From assembly GCA_040954595.2 (NCBI GenBank), contig CM082594.2, positions 6,386,001 to 6,450,000 on the forward strand: a stretch of DNA of 64,000 nucleotides, written 5' to 3'. This DNA comes from Balanoglossus misakiensis. Lineage: Eukaryota; Hemichordata. The position numbers and the translations under genes were made by a program. Positions 41,054 to 64,000 of this stretch are shown in pieces (the stretch's first letter is position 1; every line of letters starts with the position of its first letter). The notes below the pieces were generated by a model. It did no database searches and had not been told where the DNA came from. It saw only the letters and a list, made by a program, of their open reading frames with translations.

Positions 41054-41774
41054 TGCAAGACATATTTTCATTATCCAATACGAGGTGAAACTCATTATTA
41101 ACTTTCCATGTTTTTACCTCAAAGATACACTTGATTTATCAGTAAATTTAGCTGAAAAATGTTCAGTTCACCCGTGACCACCTACCTTGCAGCAAATCTC
41201 ATTAAATCTCTCTAATTAATACGCAAAATGATTTTATTTTTGCGGTCAATACTGGCACATTCATGGCTTCTGAAACTTTAATTAATATCTTGTTTGGAGT
41301 GCACTGGTGTGTTCAACGCAGTGTGGCTTCCATTTAATGAGGCCATCGCCATCTTGGAAGTGCTGTTGGTGCACAAGGTTTCATGTAGTAGTGGGGGGTT
41401 TGGCGGAAATCCCCATGGAGATTACTGCCCGGCTAGATTTTCATGTGACACAGAAAAATGTAAATAAAAATCTCATTTTCTGCATATGGTTTGGAGCTGT
41501 TGTGAACCATTTTTAGAGGAGTCTGATCTGGCTTATGAGAATGTACATGACATTGTGTATTTTTGAACAAGATACAGAGAATCTTGTGTGAGTTGCGATG
41601 TCTTGTTGTTTGGTTGTTATTCCCTCCAATAATGCCAGCAGAATATGGCTTTCGGAAGTTATTATTTTTATACGAATGTAGGATACTAATTAGACATGTC
41701 ATTTTGCTTATATTCCAGGTTGCCGTCGGAGACTTAACACTGCCGAATTCTCATGCTTCAGTCACTATAATTCT

Positions 41775-56197
<14,423 letters not shown>

Positions 56198-56346
56198 ACC
56201 TATCCCATCATGCATCAGGCCATCAATTGTCTCCTAGCCCTCTATAACTTATCAAAATTGTTATCCCAAAGTTTTTTTTTAATGAAAAGAGGTGTCCAAA
56301 GTGGGTGCTTGATTAAAAATGCAGAGGTTGTTTTTAAAGTAAAAGA

Positions 56347-56352
56347 AATAAA
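56347..56352 (+). terminator. poly(A) signal candidate for last exon B
   Basis: AATAAA 150 bp after the exon B stop; it would give a short 3' UTR. Confidence 0.3.
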
Positions 56353-57271
56353 TATATCAAAGTCTGAATGAAATTTGTGCAATGGCGGTTGCATGAGAAA
56401 AAAAGCAATTTTTTAGATTTCTTTGGAGCTGAAATCGCTGATTTCCTTCAACAGTAATATGATGTGATTTTACCTAGTCTGTAATCTGCCAGCTGTGTGC
56501 TGCTGAGTCTGTGACTGTGCCCTCTCACAAAGCATCCAGTTCAATTGCAGAATTTGTGCCCTTCACCCTCTGGCCCTGTAAATGGGACCACCCCTACCAG
56601 TGCATTTAACCAAGTCATACCAAAGCATTGGGGATGAATATTAAACCCAGCCACTCAATTCTTATTTTATCCAAAATTTTGAATACGAGTGTGCCACACA
56701 TGCACTTTGACCACTTCCATACCATTCATTTGCTCATGAACTGTGACCACTTCCTCAACCAATCAATGCACTTCCTGAAGAAAATTGCCCCTTCCCATTC
56801 CCACTCCAAATGCTTTGTAATTTGGGAATGTATGTACAGGGTCTGTGAAGAGTTGAATCAAGCACCACTGATGTAAACGGCCTGACAATAGACTCAGCAA
56901 CTCAAAACTGGCAGTTAGTATTTTGAAAAAAAAAAGAATTGCGTCTGTAAAGTTAATTGTGGGACCAAGAATGTGATTGTATTATAAAATAATATTTTAG
57001 AACAGACAATTTTTAACTTGGTTGCCGTTGAATTATGAATTTGATCTTCGCCTCATAAAATAGAAAGAATATTAAGAACATTAGAAAAAATAATGAAATC
57101 TATTTATTTATTACAAAGTACTTAATGTCTTTAACTTTTTGTGTACTATTTAAAATATTGGTATTTGATGCATGTTGTCAGAGTGCTGAAACTTGTGTTC
57201 GACTCACTGGTGTAATTCAGCAAAGTTGCCAGAATATGTTTGTCAGAACAGATAGGTATGCAAACAATCTT

Positions 57272-57448
57272 CTGATTGGTGCATACCATGTTGCAGTGGG
57301 GCCATCGTCCTTTTTCAAGCCAATCAAAAAACACGTTCTGTAGTGTTGAGCCAGACTGACATTCATATAAGCAACAAGCTACTGATTGGCTGATGAGCTG
57401 TGTCACTTGGCCCACCATCCTTTTATAGCCAATCAGGACACAGGTTCT
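57272..57448 (+). repeat. two tandem units bounded by CTGATTGG...CCAATCA
   Basis: Unit 1 (57272-57340) and unit 2 (57382-57448) align along their length: CTGATTGG, a GGCC/GGCCC-CATCGTCC/ACCATCC block, TTTT, AGCCAATCA, then ACA-GTTCT. Their period is 110 bp. Unit 2 has perfect 10-nt inverted ends (CTGATTGGCT / AGCCAATCAG). Four CCAAT/ATTGG boxes fall within about 160 bp. Confidence 0.6.
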
Positions 57449-60176
57449 ATCTTGCTGTGGTTTACTTCCAGTGGTGACACAAACATTACAAGAAGTTTTA
57501 CATACTGCATTTTGCTGTTTGCAAACAGTGAGGAAGCCAGTCAGGTTGGGTTTTTTGGTTGCCACAACAAATCGATGTTAGCAACTCAGTATCTCACCAA
57601 GATTTGCACATAAATTTTCCGCTGCCGGAATGTTTGATTTTGAGAACAGTTTCAAATGTCATATTACCAATATTGCATCTCATTTTCACATCTTTTAGAT
57701 TGTTCATTCTGGTTAATATTTAACATTGTTCATTCTGGTAAAATGTTACCTATGTAAGGAGAAAAACACAAATTTCCATGAGTCGGTCACAACTCGCTTA
57801 TTTTGGAACAATCCATCTAATGTGGAAGCAGGGGTGGGAAGACTATCGCATTTGCAGACTTGGCTTCCTCTCTGTGGTAATGCAGGATACAACTCAGGAT
57901 GTAAGATTTTAAAAGAAAAAAAAATCTTTAATCTTGCCAGAGTATTTTGTTTCTCATTTTCCATTTCTAGTCGTGTACTCTTAACCCTAGCAGTACTTAA
58001 CAGACGATGTAGTGTAGCGTACTCCCTCACCAAAATCAGTTCATTTTATGGAAATTTTGAATCGGTTCAGTGGTTACTAAATACATAGGTGAGTATGTCA
58101 GATTTGCGCGGTGATTAACAAAGATGGCTGCGTAGCAGTGTGTGAACTTTGACTATACAAAAACGTTTGAGAGGTTTAACATTGGTGCTGGGATTCGATC
58201 TAAAATCATTAGCCTGCTGTTCGTTGCTATATTTTGTAAGATGAAAAATGTGCAACGCCCTCGTTTGTTGGGGGATGAATACTTGCAGCCAACTGTTGCC
58301 ATGGTTAGAGTATTGTTTACGTTAAAGAGTTGTAACTCAGCAACTGGTTTCATATTTTTCTCTGAACTTAAATGAGACGATGCCGAAAACCCATACGCCT
58401 TGAAAGAAAGATTTATACCCAATATTCCCACCACACTTTCGCAATACCCCATCCCCACCTATAATCAATTTTCCAGTGTTCGTGTGCTGTGGTTTTATTT
58501 AATTAATTAAATGCCAGTGGACCCAAAACTAGGTTACATTTTGTAATCATTCATTGGATCAACGAGGGATCAAAATGAGCAACCAAAACCCACTGCAAAA
58601 ACAGAGTGATACACATTTTAAAACTTAAATCTTAAAAATTGCAAATGAGTTGCTCAATGTGAACAATAGTATGATACCTAACCTTTTAAAATCATTGATT
58701 ATTCCAACTACTTTCAAATATCTAAACAAATCCATTGTAAATTTTCAAATTTAAGAAAAAAAAATTCATTTAATACAAGTGTATCTCTCAAAATATGCTA
58801 TTATAAAATAGACTGAATAAATTTGCCCACTGCCGAAAATGAACCAGCTTTAATAATTCCACCTTCAATACTCTGTGTGATGGAAAGCCCCAATTGTTCT
58901 TTAAAGTAAGTTCTTTTCCACATCACAGAGTTTTAGAGGTGGGTGAGATAAATATTGATGATATTAACAGATGATTTTGTTTATTTTGTCTCTTGTGCTG
59001 AACAACTCAAAGAATTTAAATTTTTGTTTAAACAACTCTGTGTCAGATTGTTATTTCAAGCTTGTTTCTGGGGCAGCTGCTGCAGAGGTGAGAGCTAATT
59101 TGGGTCAGGAGTGGCATGTTGCCATGACGACACCACAGGTGCTTAGTCGACCTCTGTGCGTGACATTTGGTGCAAGTTGCTGCAGTTTGGTTTTCAATTA
59201 CACTCCAATCAACATACTGCAAGGATATGGTTTTACTTAAGTACGCCGTATTGTCGCGGAACAATTTATGACACGACACGTATTTTTAATGCAGCTTTAC
59301 ATTTGACATATAAATTCAATTTCTATCAAAGAGTTTACATACACGTCAAACCATAGTGTCACCTACTTAACGGGCTACCTCTGTTTTTCCCACACTGATG
59401 ACAATACGTCCAGGCAGCTTTGAAGCACTCGTGTTTTTTCAGTTTCATTATCCACAACCGACAAAAACCAAATATCAGTTGGCTTATTCATGGTGCAGCA
59501 CAGAACCAGGCAACTTCCTAACTAGTGTTAAAGACCCTCCCATAGTGAAATAAAAATATAGATTTGTGCAGAAATTAGAATTTGAAGATTTTTAAAGTTC
59601 TGTGTATACTGGACTGGCTATGTCTACAACTGTGGCAATAAATTCTACGTAAAAAATTTTGAACGACTTTTATTAGGAAAGACCAACTGTGGAATGATAT
59701 TACGAAAAAAAAATTAAAACAAAAAAATAGTATAATAATTATCTCTCCTACTTAGACATAGTCATGACAATTGAATTCTTTATCCTGTATAAGTTATTGT
59801 ATATGCATTCATGTTTTTTTTCTTGTTTGTGTGGGGTTCATTTCCATATTTTGTGTGGTGTGAGCACAGATGTTTTACTTTGCCCAGTCTGGGGAATGTT
59901 TAGATTCAAACATTTGTATTTTCCCAATTTTTTCCTCAAAGAAAACATTCATTACGTACTGATATTTAACAACAAGAGAGGCATCCGCTTTGGACACTGG
60001 ATATTGCGTTGTTAAGAGAAACACCATCTCAACAGAGCTTTAACTATTATGTATATTCATCCATTATCTCAACGATTTTATTAATTTTATCTTATTTTAT
60101 GTCGTTACTTAAACTTTAAAGTATAATATGTTATTTTTTCCTTCAGTACTGTGTTCTATCTGTGAATTTAAACTGT

Positions 60177-60182
60177 AATAAA
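60177..60182 (+). terminator. distal poly(A) signal candidate
   Basis: AATAAA followed by TTTTCTGGCTTTGTC-type T/GT-rich sequence about 15-30 nt downstream, a fair match to a cleavage site. It may end a long PCBP 3' UTR; unproven. Confidence 0.3.
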
Positions 60183-62707
60183 GGAGTATTATAGATACTT
60201 TTCTGGCTTTGTCACTATTTTTCCGTGGGAGAAATCAGCATGGTTGGCCGGGTGTGAAGTGGGATCAAAATTATTATAATACGAGGCATGTGTCTTGTAT
60301 GCAGCTTGGGTATGAAGAGCCCCAAATGGGACACAGTCACCAGCAAGTCAAAAGAGGTGGATTGCATATTGACGATGATGTCATTTGTTCTCCAGAACTT
60401 GTTCTGCAGTACTGACAATGGAAGATTCCTAATCTTAAAATTATGAGTGATGATCAAGGGCCCAGTGATAAGCGGAAGGGAAAAACGTTTGTTGAATACC
60501 CTCTAGGTGGCGCTCATCATCCCATATGGTAATTTTGATGGTATGTTACATGATGGAGGAAAGTTGCAATTTACAAGTCTGTCAAAGAAAACAGCATTGA
60601 GAGGACAGTGCCCATATCTGACCAGAAGTGCATGGTGTGATATACTTCAATGGTAAGTTAATGGTCTCATACTGATAGATTTCCAACACAGACCCGATGG
60701 AAATTGCTCAAAAGACACAATACAACACGCCAAATCAGAAAGGGTGTCTCATGATTACATAACAGTAAATGTACACTGTACTGAAGATGCTTTATGAAAT
60801 GATCAGTGAATAGCTAAATCCAAAGATGTGGTTGTCCTTCCATATTTTGAACAGAGTTTTCAAACTAGTTAGCTGAGTAAACATGCTGTAAACTACAACT
60901 GATGGCAAATTTGAAGACAGTCCATTGGCAGAAGCCCTTTTCCCTGCAGAATAACACGAAATTAACACATACAACAACAGGAAAGTTGTTTCCATCTTGC
61001 ATTAGTCTGTACACCGGTTTCAAGGGAGCCTAATCAGCAAATAGCCAATCTGATCTTACACAAACAGGCCCAACACCTTTAGTCTGAATGACGCAAACCC
61101 CCATTAAAGGCTGAAAATTGATCTGATCTGCTGGCAACAAATTGGTGTAAATTACCTCCCAATAGGAAAGCTTCAGCCGAGAATGTAATTGCCAATTATT
61201 AGAGAGATAACAGGAAGAATGTGTGTGACTCAATGGGTTTGATCTCAGCATGTGATGTCACCTTGAGCTCAGGAGTTGGTCAGTACAGAAGCCATGGAGA
61301 GGTCAGTTCACTGCATGGACATAATTCAAAGCTCGATACACTTTGCCATGGTAATCATGCACTTCCAACTTTACCTGTCTTGCTAAAGCTTACCTTTCTC
61401 TTTATTATTCAATAACCAAGTCTGCAATAATCAGGACTTCTCCAGGACCAAACAGGTGTCAAATTACGAGCTGAATATTCTTGTAGGACACCTGGTATTG
61501 AAGACTTGTTTTCCATACCGACTGGTGACCCCCAACGCCTTGATAGACAGGTTTATTCCGCACTGAAACTGAAAAAGTAGGATGGAAACACGATTGTTTT
61601 ATTTAATTTTGTTTGTTAATGTATCGGTGTACGACATCAGAACATTTTGAGTAGTTTCCCATATGAAGGTATAGATCAAGATGAAAAAAATATGAAAAAG
61701 AAAATTATAAAACGTTACAGCCTTGCAAGTCTCTCAGTTCAACATTCAACTCGAGTTCTGGTAGTACATAAAGAGCCAGGATATCACTTTGTCAACTAAA
61801 ATAGCGAATTTATTACCTAAACTGTAAATACAATGTAGATGTATTGAAATCTACAGGTGATTTTCTTCACTACACAACCAAAATTCTCTTATGTATAAAC
61901 ATTGACAAAATAAACTAATATTCATCGAAATGTATACACGTTTTTCCTTACATATACATCAGAAATAAGGAAACGGTCACATAGTAACACACATCTATAG
62001 AGAAGAGAGAAATCTATGTTCTAGGTCCACATTATTTCCCATAATGCGTCTGGTCTAAAACACTAATGTTATCCGTTAAAGGAACTGTTAGATGATTACA
62101 GGTTGTAAGACTTGAGCTCGTTCTCTTTTAGTCTAGTTGACAGCATAATAGTTTTCTTCGGTAAATATGTTTATTTTGACGTGTTAAGCACATGAATTAG
62201 TACACATTATTTCTTTCTCATAAAAGTGAATAACATCTCTGCGTTCTTACTGAAAAAAATTCATTAAAACTGAATCTGAGATTAGTTCTCTATTTGCGAA
62301 TTGCTGAGTTTTATGTTCAAGTCTCACTGGTTTAAATACTGCTTCATTTAAGTTCATCTGTGGCTTGGTTAATGTAATGATTGAAATCAGCTTCAAATAT
62401 TAATCACTTTCTGGGCCATAATTTAAAATTCAACTTACTTTGATAAATGTACGTATGCATACTAGCATTCAGTAGAAACTTAAATCTATTGTTTTTCAAA
62501 ATTTGTACATTCTAAAAATGCATAAATGGTGGACGATCTAGGAGGTTAAATACTGTGGCAGTAAAATGTTCTTTTTTTGTAACTTAAAATCCCAAGGACT
62601 TTGAGTACTTAGCTGATTTCAAGTGTTGATTTCGATTGAAATCTCATTTTAGATTTGGTTTCATGTGTATAGCCATCTCTGTGATAACAGAGTGACCGAA
62701 ATAATTC

Positions 62708-62713
62708 TTTATT
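62708..62713 (-). terminator. poly(A) signal candidate of the kelch gene
   Basis: TTTATT on the + strand (AATAAA on the - strand), about 365 bp beyond the kelch stop codon. Other copies lie at 62170, 61809 and 61598. Confidence 0.25.
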
Positions 62714-63077
62714 GTGTCAGTATCTCTGACTTATCCTCTCACTTTGGTTAAAGGTACACAGTCACCTGTGCAAAATTTCACCACAGTTACCGGGGAATCA
62801 ACTTCTCTTATTATATGATGTACAGCCTGGTCCCATCAAATAGTGGTTGATAGTCAGGGTAAAGTAAGCTCCCTCATGTATACACTGATCCCTAAAACCC
62901 AAATATTATAAACATTGGTGTTAAGCCATTGTTACAATAGGGAACAGTTTCTGATGAAGGAAATTGGGATTGATAATGGTAAAAAGAACTATTTCAAGTG
63001 GACAGCTACAATATCACCTTGATCATACTGCATCGAAATTTCATTGATATACTAGGAGTGACCATGGCGTGTTTCTA

Positions 63078-64000
63078 TCATGATGAATCTCTCATCATGC
63101 GGGCAACAAGACAACTGTATGGTGGTGAAATATTTGGCCAGTTGGGTTTATCGTCGACCCACCCTTTCGTCTCAGACTCCAACTTCCACAGTCTATTGTC
63201 TATTTCGTCTTCGCCAGTATCTCCACCCAGGCAGTAAAGGTTACCACTGTAGCTGACCACCTGGCAGTTGCATCTTCCCTCCGGAAGCTCTGGACCGAAG
63301 CGCCACTCGTTCTTGGTCGGGCAGTAGATCTCCACCGACTTCAGCGTATTCTCCGGCTGCTTCTCGCTGAGCAGTGTGACACTGCCGCCCACCACCCAGA
63401 GCTCGTGGTTGAAGACGGCGATGCCGGCACTGCACCGCGGCAGGATCAGGTTGGCCGAGTTGGACCAGATGTCCGTTCTCGGGTTGTAGCACAGGACCGA
63501 GTCCAGCACCGTGTCTTCGCTCTCGCCGCCGATGACGTACAACTGACCACCGAAGGCGGTCATGCAGTGGGCTTTCACAGCATGGGGCAAGGGGGTGACG
63601 TTTCGCCAGGCGTTGGTCTGGGGACTGTAAACTTCTACGCTGGATAGCACACCATCTGGGCCAACGCCTCCCACCACGTAGATCTGCCCATCAAGTGCTG
63701 CCATTCGGAAATAGGTACGTATGGTGGACATAGAAGCACGGGACAGCCACTTTTTCTCAAAGAGGTCGTACTGATAGAGACCGCTTCCTCTTCTGTGCAT
63801 CCGGCGAGTGCTGAATTCTAAGTGCTGCTTGCCGGCAGAGTAGATCTGATTTTCGCCCATGACTACACACTCCGGGTGCTCGCTCAAGTCTGGCAAGGTT
63901 CTCAGCCGATAATTCTCGTTGTTCACGGAAATGTCCGATACATCATTCCTTGTCAGAAATATCACCATATCTTTGAACGGCATGCCACGCCTGGTACTGA
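63078..64000 (-). CDS. kelch-repeat (KLHL-type) protein, C-terminal part, runs off the window
   Basis: An open frame enters from the window edge (the codons before Met at 63983 are open and read STRRG) and ends at TGA 63078-63080. Counting from that Met, 301 residues are visible. Kelch blades follow the pattern GG...Y...W: a degenerate one at about 38-80, then GG105-106/Y119/W126, GG152-153/Y166/W173, GG199-200/Y220/W227 and GG253-254/W275. KLHL proteins usually carry BTB and BACK domains before the kelch propeller and act as substrate adaptors for Cullin-3 ubiquitin ligase. Those domains would lie beyond position 64000, so membership is inferred from the propeller only. The Met at 63983 is internal, not the true start. 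The region is GC-rich and intronless here, in contrast to PCBP. The exact KLHL member is not identified. Confidence 0.9.
   Translation of the reverse strand, partial: STRRGMPFKDMVIFLTRNDVSDISVNNENYRLRTLPDLSEHPECVVMGENQIYSAGKQHLEFSTRRMHRRGSGLYQYDLFEKKWLSRASMSTIRTYFRMAALDGQIYVVGGVGPDGVLSSVEVYSPQTNAWRNVTPLPHAVKAHCMTAFGGQLYVIGGESEDTVLDSVLCYNPRTDIWSNSANLILPRCSAGIAVFNHELWVVGGSVTLLSEKQPENTLKSVEIYCPTKNEWRFGPELPEGRCNCQVVSYSGNLYCLGGDTGEDEIDNRLWKLESETKGWVDDKPNWPNISPPYSCLVARMMRDSS

Larger units (their letters stand above)
25855..41718. other. gene-free stretch, probable leader intron (second part)
   Basis: No convincing coding exon is present. It includes a CpG-rich patch with X-box and CRE at 30480-30890, further X-boxes at 29275 and 31874, a pyrimidine tract plus CA repeat at 32168-32300, CT and GT repeats near 36619 and 37839, and a possible donor at 38137. 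A moderately CpG-rich stretch at 39040-39710 carries a 187-codon open frame (39150-39713) without recognisable similarity. Confidence 0.5.
56198..63077. other. PCBP 3' UTR and intergenic stretch
   Basis: No protein gene is recognised. The first part is probably the 3' UTR of the exon B transcript. It is C-rich around 56560-56810, with several CCACTTCC and CCCTTC-type words. AATAAA signals occur at 56347 and 60177 on the + strand. A tandem repeat with CCAAT-type ends lies at 57272-57448, and a YY1-type AAGATGGCTGC at 58121-58131. The rest is AT-rich without features I can support. Confidence 0.6.

Noticed and set aside
63241-63647. open frames overlapping the kelch gene in other frames and on the + strand
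   Set aside because: Shadows of a GC-rich real coding sequence; the long - strand frame has clear kelch blades and these do not.

Overview
The window is animal nuclear DNA, about 40% GC by eye. Small exons are separated by long AT-rich introns with GT-AG borders, and there are microsatellites, a non-autonomous DNA transposon and no operons or bacterial signals. The one complete recognisable gene is an invertebrate-type poly(C)-binding protein (PCBP, hnRNP E family) that looks ancestral to several vertebrate paralogues. I therefore infer an invertebrate metazoan, perhaps a deuterostome, but the sequence alone does not identify the species.

Layout. Positions 1-41,718 contain no protein gene I can support. 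Within this stretch are CpG-rich patches near 3,950-4,340, 20,160-20,625 and 30,480-30,890. The second ends in a very good splice donor and is the best candidate for the promoter and 5' leader exon of PCBP. A 793-bp inverted-repeat transposon flanked by TTA duplications lies at 25,059-25,851.

Positions 41,719-56,197 carry the PCBP gene on the + strand: twelve common coding exons and two alternative last exons. All exon joins keep frame and rebuild three KH domains with intact GxxG loops. Last exon A (54,406) gives a 411-residue protein with a PCBP4-like tail ending KFTPY. Last exon B (56,161) gives a 335-residue protein with a short PCBP1/2/3-like tail. C-rich tracts lie beside several exons of this gene, whose own product should bind poly(C), so autoregulation of splicing is a reasonable hypothesis.

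Positions 56,198-63,077 are 3' untranslated and intergenic sequence with a tandem repeat. Positions 63,078-64,000 (- strand) hold the C-terminal kelch-repeat part of a KLHL-type protein. It runs off the window and is tail-to-tail with PCBP.

Beyond genes, the window is rich in short palindromic or repeated regulatory words: RFX X-boxes, DR1 nuclear-receptor sites, TACATGTA and TGCATTGTGGGTAA. These occur more often than I would expect by chance; all counts are by hand.
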